Below the pieces are notes generated by a model that made no database searches, was not told the DNA's origin, and saw only the letters and a program-made list of their open reading frames with translations. Shown here one piece after another: positions 52,627 to 61,228 of a DNA stretch of 64,000 nucleotides (the first letter of the stretch is position 1; each line of letters opens with the position of its first letter). This DNA comes from G958296245 sp963664035 (GTDB lineage: Bacteria; Chloroflexota; Dehalococcoidia; Lucifugimonadales; G958296245). The stretch spans positions 682,001-746,000 of the forward strand of contig OY760867.2 of assembly GCA_963664035.2 (NCBI GenBank), in the 5' to 3' direction. A program made the translations under genes and the position numbers.

Positions 52627-53238
52627 CTATCGCGGCGTGACCGTTATCCACAAGAGGCCGTGCTGCTCCGGCACGGTCATGCTGACGACCCGGTCTCCTA
52701 CGGTGGTCTCGACGTCGGTCCAGAGCGCCTTCTCGAAATTGTCGCCTACCCACTCGAGCCCGGTCTCCCAGCCGGGGGCCGCGACTTCGAAGAAGGTGGC
52801 GATGAAGGCGCCCATCGCTATCGCGTTACCCGCGGGCAGCGCGAAGGTAGCCTGCTCCAATGATCGCCAGTGGCCGACGAGCTCGACGACGATTCCCGAT
52901 GAGGTCGACATCCAGCGCCCCCGCCCATCGCCCAGCGGCACATAGTCGAAGGTAAATCCCCAGAACGCCTCCTCGAAGTCCCCCAAGGTCACTCCCAGGT
53001 TCTTTGGGGTGGGTGTCGGCGTAGGCGTGGGCCGCGGCCTCAGCGTAGGTATCGCCCATGACGTTGGGGTGGGCGTCTCCGGCGGCTCTTCTCTCTGAGC
53101 CGACGCGGTCGGTTGAGCTCTTGGCTGCGCCGTCGATGGTCCTCCTCCGAAGATCACCACTATGCCCACTACGATTAGGGCGCAGCCCGCAACGATCCAC
53201 AACACGAACCAGAGGAGCCAGTTGTCCAACCTGAGCAT
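52627..53238 (-). CDS. Membrane-anchored protein with Pro/Thr linker
   Basis: A 203-residue protein inserted between pyrH and frr. One N-terminal membrane helix (LLWFVLWIVAGCALIVVGIVVIFGG) is followed by an extracytoplasmic Pro/Thr-rich linker (PTPTPTPTP-type) and a ~120-residue globular domain beginning NLGVTLGDFEEAFWGFTFDYVP and ending LLWITVTPR. No catalytic motif is recognised. The linker type is common in Chloroflexota envelope proteins. Likely a surface-exposed lineage-specific protein. Confidence 0.7.
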   Translation of the reverse strand: MLRLDNWLLWFVLWIVAGCALIVVGIVVIFGGGPSTAQPRAQPTASAQREEPPETPTPTSWAIPTLRPRPTPTPTPTPKNLGVTLGDFEEAFWGFTFDYVPLGDGRGRWMSTSSGIVVELVGHWRSLEQATFALPAGNAIAMGAFIATFFEVAAPGWETGLEWVGDNFEKALWTDVETTVGDRVVSMTVPEQHGLLWITVTPR

Positions 53239-53286
53239 GTTGGGAGCCCCCTTGCGGAGCGTTTCGCCGTGCCTGTGGACAACCCG

Positions 53287-54024
53287 TCAGGGGGCCGTGT
53301 CGGATACGAGGGAGCCGATGCGCTCTCCGGCGATGATGCGTTTCAGGCTGCCCTCGGCGAAGAGGTCGAATACGACGATGGGGAAGCTGTTCTCCATGCA
53401 GAGGGAGAGCGCGGTCGTGTCCATTACCCGCAGCCTCAGGTCGAGGGCCTGCCTGTATGTGAGGGACTCGAACTTGGACGCGCCCGGGTCGAGGTTGGGG
53501 TCGGCGCTGTAGACGCCGTCGACGTCGTGCTTGGCCATGAGGAGGACGTCGGCGCCTATCTCTATGCCGCGGAGGGCCGCTGCGGTGTCGGTGGTCATGA
53601 ACGGGTTTCCGGTGCCGGAGGCGAAGAGCACGACGCGGCCCTTTTCGAGGTGGCGGATGGCGCGGCGGCGGATGTAGGGTTCGGCGATCTGCTGGAGGCT
53701 AATGGCGCTCTGCGTGCGGGTGTCTATGCCGTGGCGGCGTTCTAGGGCTTCCTGTAGGGACAGGGCGTTGATGACGGTGGCGAGCATTCCGGCGTAGTCG
53801 GCGGTGGCGCGCTCCATGCCCTCGGCTTCCGCCTCGGCGCCTCTCCAGATGTTGCCTCCGCCGATCACGACGCCGAGCTGGACGTCCATGGCGTGGGCCG
53901 ATTCGATCTGCGAGGCTATGTAGGAGACGGCTTCGTGGTGGATGCCGTAGCCGCGGTCGCCCTTGAAGGACTCGCCGCTGAGCTTCAGGAGGACCCGCCG
54001 GTAACGGGCCCGGTCGCCGCCCAC
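53287..54024 (-). CDS. pyrH: UMP kinase
   Basis: A 245-residue bacterial hexameric UMP kinase of the amino-acid-kinase fold. RVLLKLSGESFKGDRGYGI (ATP site), VIGGGNIWRGAEAE, ASGTGNPFMTTDTAAALR and LLMAKHDVDGVYSADP are family hallmarks. Phosphorylates UMP in pyrimidine synthesis. Six bases after the tsf stop; the rpsB-tsf-pyrH order is the conserved bacterial arrangement. Confidence 0.96.
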   Translation of the reverse strand: MGGDRARYRRVLLKLSGESFKGDRGYGIHHEAVSYIASQIESAHAMDVQLGVVIGGGNIWRGAEAEAEGMERATADYAGMLATVINALSLQEALERRHGIDTRTQSAISLQQIAEPYIRRRAIRHLEKGRVVLFASGTGNPFMTTDTAAALRGIEIGADVLLMAKHDVDGVYSADPNLDPGASKFESLTYRQALDLRLRVMDTTALSLCMENSFPIVVFDLFAEGSLKRIIAGERIGSLVSDTAP

Positions 54025-54030
54025 GGGCCG

Positions 54031-54531
54031 CTACTCCCCGAGGGAGAACCTGGCGATCCTGTTGACGCGCACGTTCTCGCCAAGCTTTCCCACGGCCTCG
54101 TTGATCAGGTCCTGCACCGTCAGGGAAGGGTCCTTGATGAAGGGTTGCTGTAGGAGGACGCTCTCCTGGGGCGGGGCTTCCTCGCCCTCCGGGGCGTCGC
54201 CGTCGATGGAGGCGGGCGCCATGGCGGCTACCTGCATGGCTATGTCGTGGGCGAGGGCCTTGAAGTCGTCGGTGCGGGCGACGAAGTCGGTCTCGCAGTT
54301 GATCTCGACCATTGCCCCGACCCTGCCGCCGGTGTGGACGTAGGTCTCGACAAGGCCTTCGTTGGTCTGCCTGGACGCCTTCTTCGCGGCGGACGCGATG
54401 CCCTTCTCTCGCAGGAGGGCCGCGGCCTTCTCCTGGTCGCCGCCGGTCTCCTCGAGGGCGCGCTTGCAGTCCATGATGCCCGCCGAAGTCTGCTCGCGGA
54501 GGGCGCGGATCGCTTCTACTGTTACTGCCAA
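54031..54531 (-). CDS. tsf: Elongation factor Ts (short form)
   Basis: A nucleotide-exchange factor for EF-Tu, 166 residues. The N-terminal UBA-like domain (VEAIRALREQTSAGIMDCKRALEETGGDQEKAAALLREKG) and the EF-Tu-contact TDFV in EINCETDFVARTDDF are intact. It is markedly shorter than the ~280-residue proteobacterial form and even than the ~196-residue Thermus form, because one core subdomain and most of the coiled coil are missing; an acidic loop (GDAPEGEEAPPQE) sits in place. Confidence 0.95.
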   Translation of the reverse strand: MAVTVEAIRALREQTSAGIMDCKRALEETGGDQEKAAALLREKGIASAAKKASRQTNEGLVETYVHTGGRVGAMVEINCETDFVARTDDFKALAHDIAMQVAAMAPASIDGDAPEGEEAPPQESVLLQQPFIKDPSLTVQDLINEAVGKLGENVRVNRIARFSLGE

Positions 54532-54621
54532 TTGGGTGTTCCTTCGCTCGCTTCGAGCCGTGTTGGTCTATTGGGTGTCCGCCGGGGCCGTCTGAGGCGC
54601 TTCTTCCCGCGCTGTGGGACG

Positions 54622-55458
<837 letters not shown>

Positions 55459-55529
55459 GTGGGCATTCTCTCCTAACGCTCAGGCGGCCCCGCCAAGATC
55501 CTATCGGCCCTAGCGTGAACCCGCAGGCG

Positions 55530-55558
55530 AGTATAGCACACAGGCTTTGGAGGGGCAA
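55530..55558 (-). promoter_or_regulatory. Promoter of the rpsB cluster
   Basis: Reading the minus strand: TTGCCC, exactly 17 bases, TATACT, with an extended -10 (TGC before it). Start near 55523 gives a leader of about 65 bases to rpsB. Confidence 0.65.
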
Positions 55559-55710
55559 AAGAGCGGGGCGGCGCGCCTCGCCCCTGGGCTGCGGAACGCT
55601 TCCGGGTGGGATCGGGACGCTTGTGGGGCGATACGGACGAAGTTGGGACGAGTGTGGAACGCCGATTCGTAGCTAATCCAGGCGAGTCCGTATTGGGCGG
55701 GGCGCCAGGG

Positions 55711-55740
55711 CGTTCCAAAATGTTTCAAAACGTTCCATCG
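55711..55740. repeat. Three phased 10-base repeats
   Basis: CGTTCCAAAA / TGTTTCAAAA / CGTTCCATCG, three consecutive 10-mers on one face of the helix, ~250 bases upstream of rpsB in a non-coding stretch (55559-55848) that has no other feature I recognise apart from a CATTATACGC near 55803. Confidence 0.45.
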
Positions 55741-55848
55741 GCTTCGTCGGGGCCAGGGGGCAGAGGCTCCGGCGCGCGACGATGCCTTCCGTCCGACTCT
55801 CCGCATTATACGCACCCACGTTCTGTTCGTCAACGTCCGGGGGGACTG

Positions 55849-56150
55849 TTCAGAGTATGGGAGGGCAGCCACAAGGGCTGCGCCCTACGGGATGGAAGCG
55901 GTAGTCGTAGGGTATCTGTTCAGAGTATGAGAGGGCAGCCACAAGGGCTGCGCCCTACGGGATGGAAGCGGTAGGCGTAGGGTATCTGTTCAGAGTATGG
56001 GAGGGCAGCCACAAGGGCTGCACCCTACGGGATGGAAGCGGTAGGCGTGGGGGACTGTTCAGAGTATGGGAGGGCAGCCACAAGGGCCCACAAGGGCTGC
56101 ACCCTACGGGATGGAAGCGGTAGTCGTAGGGTATCTGTTCAGAGTATGAG
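55849..56150 (+). repeat. Tandem ~70-bp repeat array, left part
   Basis: Four full units of ~70 bases plus the start of a fifth. Each unit reads CTGTTCAGAGTATGGGAGGG, then GCAGCC-ACAA-GGGCTGC hairpin arms, then CCCTACGGGATGGAAGCGGT and a short variable end (agTCGTAGGGTAT or agGCGTGGGGGA). One unit has an internal CCCACAAGGG duplication. Not a CRISPR: there are no unique spacers. Confidence 0.85.
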
Positions 56151-57599
56151 CTCGACTTTGTACAAAACTTAGAAAAGGACAAGGTAAGCTGACAAGACCG
56201 AACCACCACGAAAGGTCATGTCATGCTCACCCTGCCCGATGTCATTGTATCCCTACTCCGTCCGTTCGCGCCGATGTTTCAGGCCAGGACATGGACGAAA
56301 GTGCAGGTGCTGCTCGTCGGCGCAGTCCTGGCCACGCGCAACAGGACCGTCACCTCCGCGCTCCGCGCCATGGGACTCAGCGACGAGACTGGCTTCGCTC
56401 GGTACCACCACGTTCTCAGCCGCGCTCAATGGTCACCTCTCCAGTTGAGCCGTGTACTGCTGTCGCTCCTGGTCCAATACCTCGATGGGGGTGACGGGCC
56501 GCTGGTATTCGGCATCGACGAGACGCTGGAGCGGCGGCGAGGCCGCCGGATCAAGGCCAAGGGGATATATCGTGACGCAGTGCGCTCCAGCGGGAGTCAT
56601 TTCGTCAAGGCCTCCGGCCTGCGTTGGATAAGCCTGATGTGGCTGACCAACATACCTTGGGCACATCGGACATGGGCGTTGCCTGTGCTGACCGCGCTGG
56701 CGCCCTCTGAACGGTACTATCAGAAGCTGGGGCGGACTCACAAGAAGCTCACCGACTGGGCGCGCCAGATGATAGTACAACTCCGTCGCTGGTTGCCCAA
56801 CCGTCCTTTGGTGATGGTCGCCGACAGCAGCTACGCTGCACTCGATCTGCTCGCCTTCTGCCAGTCGATGACTCGCCCCGTCACCTTCATTACCCGGTTG
56901 CGTCTGGACGCCGCGCTCTACGAACCCGCTCCACCTCGACTGCCCGGACAGATGGGGCGTCCACGCCTCAAGGGCCAGCGGCTGCCCACGCTCGGGAACC
57001 TCCTTGAATGCCACGAGGCAGGCTGGACCAGGATGTCTGTGGCCTGGTACGACGGCGCCATCCGCGCGGTAGAGATCGTCTCTCAAACAGCGGTCTGGTA
57101 TCACCCGGGCAAGCCACCGGTGCCCATTCGCTGGGTCCTCATTCGTGACCCCCTACACCAGTTCGACTCCCAAGCGCTGCTGTGTACCGATCCTGCGATC
57201 AGCCCGGCCCAGATCATCGAGTGGTTCGTGCTGCGCTGGCAGATCGAGGTGACCTTTCAGGAGACGCGCGCTCATCTGGGAGTAGAGACTCAACGCCAGT
57301 GGTCGGATCGAGCCATATCTCGGACCACCCCTGTGCTGTTGGGACTGTTCTCTTGGATAACTCTCGCAGCCCACCTGTTGAGAGACCGCCGGCTCGCGAC
57401 TCCACGATCGGCGGCATGGTATGTCAAGTCAGCGCCGACTTTCATCGATGCGATCGCTCTCGTGCGCCGTCACCTCTGGCTTGCTTCTGAGACTTTCTGC
57501 ACATCGCCGCAGAAACCCGACATGCGAGAAATCCCAACGCCCATGTTCAACAGGTTCATCGAATCCCTCACCTACGCAGCGTGAATGTACAAAGTCGAG
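56151..57599 (+). mobile_element. Intact insertion sequence, 1449 bp
   Basis: Perfect 14-base terminal inverted repeats CTCGACTTTGTACA (56151-56164) and TGTACAAAGTCGAG (57586-57599), flanked by a 5-base target duplication ATGAG (56146-56150 and 57600-57604). It carries one intact transposase gene. It landed inside a unit of the ~70-bp tandem array; joining the flanks at one ATGAG copy rebuilds an uninterrupted unit. Confidence 0.92.
56223..57584 (+). CDS. DDE transposase (IS4/IS701-like)
   Basis: A 453-residue transposase filling the insertion sequence. The DDE triad is visible: D in VFGIDETLERRRGRRIKAKG, D in VMVADSSYAALDLLAF, and E in RWQIEVTFQETRAHLGVE (the C1-type signature). ATG at 56223, with AAAGG upstream. 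No frameshift or stop, so the element is probably active or recently so. It ends 15 bases before the right terminal repeat's outer end. The 5-base target duplication is not the 4 bp reported for IS701-type elements, so the family label is tentative. Confidence 0.92.
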   Translation: MLTLPDVIVSLLRPFAPMFQARTWTKVQVLLVGAVLATRNRTVTSALRAMGLSDETGFARYHHVLSRAQWSPLQLSRVLLSLLVQYLDGGDGPLVFGIDETLERRRGRRIKAKGIYRDAVRSSGSHFVKASGLRWISLMWLTNIPWAHRTWALPVLTALAPSERYYQKLGRTHKKLTDWARQMIVQLRRWLPNRPLVMVADSSYAALDLLAFCQSMTRPVTFITRLRLDAALYEPAPPRLPGQMGRPRLKGQRLPTLGNLLECHEAGWTRMSVAWYDGAIRAVEIVSQTAVWYHPGKPPVPIRWVLIRDPLHQFDSQALLCTDPAISPAQIIEWFVLRWQIEVTFQETRAHLGVETQRQWSDRAISRTTPVLLGLFSWITLAAHLLRDRRLATPRSAAWYVKSAPTFIDAIALVRRHLWLASETFCTSPQKPDMREIPTPMFNRFIESLTYAA

Positions 57600-57918
57600 A
57601 TGAGAGGGCAGCCACAAGGGCTGCGCCCTACGGGATGGAAGCGGTAGGCGTGGGGGACTGTTCAGAGTATGGGAGGGCAGCCACAAGGGCTGCGCCCTAC
57701 GGGATGGAAGCGGTAGGCGTGGGGGACTGTTCAGAGTACGGGAGGGCAGCCACAAGGGCTGCACCCTACGGGATGGAAGCGGTAGTCGTAGGGTATCTGT
57801 TCAGAGTATGGGAGGGCAGCCACAAGGGCTGCACCCTACGGGATGGAAGCGGTAGGCGTGGGGGACTGTTCAGAGTATGAGAGGGCAGCCACAAGGGCTG
57901 CGCCCTACGGGATGGAAG
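57600..57918 (+). repeat. Tandem ~70-bp repeat array, right part
   Basis: Remainder of the interrupted unit and four further units in the same orientation as the left part, ending GCGCCCTACGGGATGGAAGG. Together the array holds about nine units of 69-70 bases. Confidence 0.85.
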
Positions 57919-57969
57919 GGTAGGGGAATGTAGGGGAATCCGCCGCGTGCAGGGCTGGCGGGCAGGGTG

Positions 57970-57975
57970 TACAAT
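57970..57975 (+). promoter_or_regulatory. -10 box TACAAT
   Basis: TACAAT 27 bases before the GTG of the sulfite-oxidase-fold gene; no good -35 at the right distance. Confidence 0.3.
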
Positions 57976-58001
57976 GGCGGGCGCCGAGCGGGAGGGCGAG
58001 A

Positions 58002-58601
58002 GTGCTTAGGAAGCTGGGCAACGTGACCCGGATCAAGCGGGAGCAGGACGCGGGGGTCCCGCCGGGCCAGTTCGCCACCGAGAAGTTCCCGGTGATGACC
58101 TACGGGCCGACTCCCAACGTGGACCTGGCCGAATGGCGGTTCAGGACGCTGGGGCTGGTCGGGCACGACGTGATGCTGACGTGGGAGCAGCTTACCAGCC
58201 TGGAGAGGGTGACGGTGGAGGCGGAGTTCCACTGCGTGACGCAGTGGAGCAGGATGCGGAACACGTGGGAGGGGGCGCGATTCTCCGAGGTGATGCGGCT
58301 GGCGGCGCCGCTGCCGGAGGCGAAGTTCGCCATGCTGCACTGCTACGGCGGCTACACGACGAATCTTTCCCTGGACGCCCTGATGGACGACGACGTGCTG
58401 CTCGCGTACCGGCACGACGGAGCGCCCCTGCCGCGGGAGCACGGCGGGCCGGTGAGGCTGGTGGTGCCGAAGCGGTACGGCTGGAAGAGCGCGAAGTGGG
58501 TGGGCGGCGTCGAGCTGACGGCGGAGGACGCCCCCGGGTTCTGGGAACGGAACGGCTACCACATGGAAGGAGACCCGTGGCAGGAGCAACGCTTCGGGTA
58601 G
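58002..58601 (+). CDS. Molybdopterin (sulfite-oxidase fold) protein
   Basis: A 199-residue protein of the oxidoreductase molybdopterin-binding (sulfite oxidase/YedY) fold, catalytic domain only. The Mo-ligating cysteine is in EAEFHCVTQWSRMRNTWEGA; the C-terminal LVVPKRYGWKSAKWVGGVEL and GFWERNGYH are family hallmarks. No Tat signal or C-terminal dimerisation domain is seen, so it is a minimal, apparently cytoplasmic form. GTG start with GGGAGGG upstream. Follows the repeat array directly; substrate unknown. Confidence 0.9.
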   Translation: MLRKLGNVTRIKREQDAGVPPGQFATEKFPVMTYGPTPNVDLAEWRFRTLGLVGHDVMLTWEQLTSLERVTVEAEFHCVTQWSRMRNTWEGARFSEVMRLAAPLPEAKFAMLHCYGGYTTNLSLDALMDDDVLLAYRHDGAPLPREHGGPVRLVVPKRYGWKSAKWVGGVELTAEDAPGFWERNGYHMEGDPWQEQRFG

Positions 58602-58627
58602 GACCTGAGCTAGGAAGGAGCTAGGAA

Positions 58628-59263
58628 ATGACTACGTCAGGCAGTGACTATCCCGTTAGGTTCGACGCCGACTACCCGGAGTCCCCGTCGAGATTGCTGG
58701 CGCTCCTGGGGGTGCTCTTCTTCATCAAGGGGCTGCTGCTGATACCGCACATAATAGTGCTGATCGTACTGGGGCTGGCGAGCGTCATAGTGGCCTACAT
58801 AGGGTACTGGGCGGTGCTGATCACGGGCAGGTACCCGGAGGGCATGTTCAACTTCGTGTACAGCGTGTCGAGGTGGTCGTCGAGGACGGACTCGTGGATG
58901 TACGGCTGGACGGACAAGTATCCCCCGTTCACCCTTGGCGAAGGCGACTACCCCGCGAGGCTGGACATCGACAGGCCGGATGCCTCGTCGAGGGTGCTGT
59001 CCCTGCTTGGGGTGCTGTCCATCCCCTTCCTCATCGTGTACTCGTTGAAGATGGTCCTGCTGATCCCCCACATAATCATCCTCATGGTGCTGGGGACCGT
59101 GACGCTGGTCGTCAGCTACATCGGCTACTGGGCGGTGCTGATAACCGGCAGCTATCCCCAGGGGCTGCACAACCTGATACTCGGCGTGCAGAGGTGGGAG
59201 TACCGGACGACCGCGTGGCTGTTCGGTCTGACGGACCGGTACCCGCCCTTCTCGCTGAGCTAG
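58628..59263 (+). CDS. Tandem DUF4389 membrane protein
   Basis: A 211-residue protein with two copies of the DUF4389 unit (residues ~8-100 and ~108-211). Each has YPVRFD/YPARLD, a P-S-R-LL/ASSRVL turn, a LIPHIIVLIVLG or LIPHIIILMVLG helix, a GYWAVLITG pair, and an ending DSWMYGWTDKYPPF or TAWLFGLTDRYPPF. Two pairs of membrane helices are predicted. Function unknown. AGGAG lies just before the ATG. 26 bases after the molybdopterin gene, so probably cotranscribed. Confidence 0.85.
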   Translation: MTTSGSDYPVRFDADYPESPSRLLALLGVLFFIKGLLLIPHIIVLIVLGLASVIVAYIGYWAVLITGRYPEGMFNFVYSVSRWSSRTDSWMYGWTDKYPPFTLGEGDYPARLDIDRPDASSRVLSLLGVLSIPFLIVYSLKMVLLIPHIIILMVLGTVTLVVSYIGYWAVLITGSYPQGLHNLILGVQRWEYRTTAWLFGLTDRYPPFSLS

Positions 59264-59291
59264 GCCGACAACCTAGCAATGAAGGGTGGTG

Positions 59292-59350
59292 CCCCCACCC
59301 TAACCCTCCCCCAAAATGGGCCCAAAATGGGGGAGGGGATTCAAGGTTAG
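59292..59350. repeat. Palindromic intergenic repeat (diverged CCCCC-TAACC family)
   Basis: CCCCCACCCTAACCCTCCCC followed by an inverted CCCCCAAAATGGGC/CCAAAATGGGGGAGGGG pair. Related to the copies at 20503 and 32847. Confidence 0.6.
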
Positions 59351-59384
59351 CCATCATTCAACAATGTTGGAGCGCTAGGCCCAG

Positions 59385-59630
59385 AGGCCCTTCGACAGGC
59401 TCAGGGCGAACGGAGATTGCAAGGCCGCCGGGCGGGGATGACACGGCCAGGCCCTTCGACAGGCTCAGGGCGAACGGAGATTGCAGGGCTGCGGGGCGGG
59501 GATGGCACGGATAGGCCCTTCGACAGGCTCAGGGCGAACGGAGATTGCGCCGGGCGGGGATGGCACGGATAGGCCCTTCGACAGGCTCAGGGCGAACGGA
59601 GATTGCGCCGGGCGGGGATGACACGGCCCC
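59385..59630 (+). repeat. Tandem TTCGACAGGCTCAGGGCGAA repeats
   Basis: Four direct units starting at 59385, 59449, 59513 and 59571, each AGGCCCTTCGACAGGCTCAG plus GGCGAACGGAGATTG and a CGGGCGGGGATGACACGG-like tail. The same core occurs singly near 34255. The core is a palindrome type common in many bacterial intergenic regions. Confidence 0.8.
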
Positions 59631-59889
59631 GCCCTTCGGCCTGGGGGAAGCGGGATCGCTAGAGTCGCTTCCCCGTCCAGGGCGCCCTGCTCGGTCAGGG
59701 CGCTCCGTCCAAGCTTCGGGAGTCTTTTCGGGGGTCGGCCACGGGCGGGGCACTCCGTAGATGCTCCAAGCCGTGTCGTGGGATAGGCTAACAGAACGCC
59801 TGTACACGTGTCAATAGCCGCGAACATCAGTTTTCGGGGGTTTCGAACATTCGCTCGCGGATGACATGGGCCGGGGACGGGATAATATA

Positions 59890-60006
59890 GCAGACGGGGC
59901 GGGGGACGGCAGGTTTGAAACCTGCCGCTACGTCCGCGATCTCGCGAGCCACAGCAGGATCGCAGACGGGGCGGGGGACGGCGGGTTTGAAACCCGCCGC
60001 TACGGG
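59890..60006. repeat. Paired GGTTTsAAACC palindromes
   Basis: Two direct copies of GCAGACGGGGCGGGGGACGG followed by GGCAGGTTTGAAACCTGCC (59908-59926) and GGCGGGTTTGAAACCCGCC (59980-59998), then GCTACG. A third GCAGACGG abuts the alcohol dehydrogenase ribosome site. Between 59631 and 59889 I see nothing else. Confidence 0.75.
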
Positions 60007-60049
60007 AGGCTCAAGGGGTACCCCGCCAAAATAGCAGACGGAGGCGACG

Positions 60050-61132
60050 ATGAAGGCAGCAGTGCTCTACGAGGTGAACGCGGACCTGGTCGTGGAGGAG
60101 CTGGACATCAGCGAGCCTGGGAACGGCGAGGTGCTGGTGAAGATGGAGGCGAGCGGGGTATGCCACTCGGACTGGCACGTCGTGAAGGGCGAGTGGACGC
60201 ACCACCCGCTGCCGACGGTGCTGGGCCACGAGGGGGCGGGCATCGTGGAGGCGGTCGGGCCGGGCGTGACGAACGTGAAGTCGGGGGACCACGTCATCCT
60301 GTCGTGGAGGGCGAGCTGCGGGTTTTGCGAGGCGTGCCAGAAGGGGCGGCCCAACGTCTGCTACACGCCTGTGCAGTCGAGCTCGGAGGCGCACTCTCGG
60401 GCGAACGGCAAGAGGATCAACCAGCTTTCGGGGCTGGGGACGTTCGGGAGCTACTCCGTCGTGCCGGAAGTGGCGGCGGTGCCGATAGACAAGGACGTGC
60501 CGATGGAGGTGGCGTCGCTGGTGGGGTGCGGGGTGACGACGGGGGTGGGAGCGGCGATCAACACGGCGGGCGTGGAGCCGGGGACGTCCGTGGCGGTGTT
60601 CGGGTGCGGCGGGGTGGGGCTGAACTGCATACAGGGTTCGGCCATCGCGGGGGCGACGACGATCATCGCGGTGGACATGCTGGACAACAAGCTGGACATG
60701 GCGGAGGAGTTCGGCGCGACACACAGGATCAACGCGTCGAGGGAGGACCCGGTGGCGCGGATAGTGGAGCTGACGGGCGGCAAGGGCGTCCACTACGCGT
60801 TCGAGGCCATTGGCCTGGTGCCGGAGCCGTTCCTACAGAGCATCCTTTGCACACGGCACCGCGGGGTGACGGTGTGGGTGGGACACGCGCCGGAGCGTAC
60901 GCCGGTGACCATCGACGCGCGGGACCTGATGCCGGAGAAGATGGTCATAGGGTCGATGTACGGCTCGGCGCGCCCGCAGATCGAGTTTCCGAGGCTGCTG
61001 GAGCTGTACAAGGCGGGGAAGCTGAAGCTGGACGAGCTCGTGACGCGGCGCTTCCCGCTGGACGACGTGAACGACGCCTTCGCCGCGCTGGGCAGGGGCG
61101 AGGTCGCGCGGAGCGTGCTGCTCTTCGGCTGA
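60050..61132 (+). CDS. Zinc-dependent alcohol dehydrogenase (MDR family)
   Basis: A 360-residue medium-chain dehydrogenase. Catalytic zinc ligands are in GVCHSDWHVV, LGHEGAGIV and VGCGVTTGVG. The structural zinc lobe has four cysteines (CGFCEACQKGRPNVC). The NAD-binding Rossmann motif is FGCGGVGLNCIQG, then IAVDMLDNKL with Asp choosing NAD. Closest in feel to class III / aryl alcohol types; substrate unknown. ATG start with GGAGG 5-6 bases upstream. Confidence 0.92.
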   Translation: MKAAVLYEVNADLVVEELDISEPGNGEVLVKMEASGVCHSDWHVVKGEWTHHPLPTVLGHEGAGIVEAVGPGVTNVKSGDHVILSWRASCGFCEACQKGRPNVCYTPVQSSSEAHSRANGKRINQLSGLGTFGSYSVVPEVAAVPIDKDVPMEVASLVGCGVTTGVGAAINTAGVEPGTSVAVFGCGGVGLNCIQGSAIAGATTIIAVDMLDNKLDMAEEFGATHRINASREDPVARIVELTGGKGVHYAFEAIGLVPEPFLQSILCTRHRGVTVWVGHAPERTPVTIDARDLMPEKMVIGSMYGSARPQIEFPRLLELYKAGKLKLDELVTRRFPLDDVNDAFAALGRGEVARSVLLFG

Positions 61133-61228
61133 GCGCCCGGGCGGTAGTCCCGGATGGAACCTTTTCCCCCTTGGCCGCGTAGTATCGACCAGAACGCTCG
61201 ATAGTGGAGCGCGGAGGGAGGCGCCTGC

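Noticed and set aside
55849..57918. Possible CRISPR array
   Set aside because: Units of ~70 bases are repeated wholly, without unique spacers, and no cas genes are near.
59112..59827. Several 80-210-codon frames across the tandem TTCGACAGGCTCAG repeats
   Set aside because: They translate repeat DNA and have no starts with ribosome sites.
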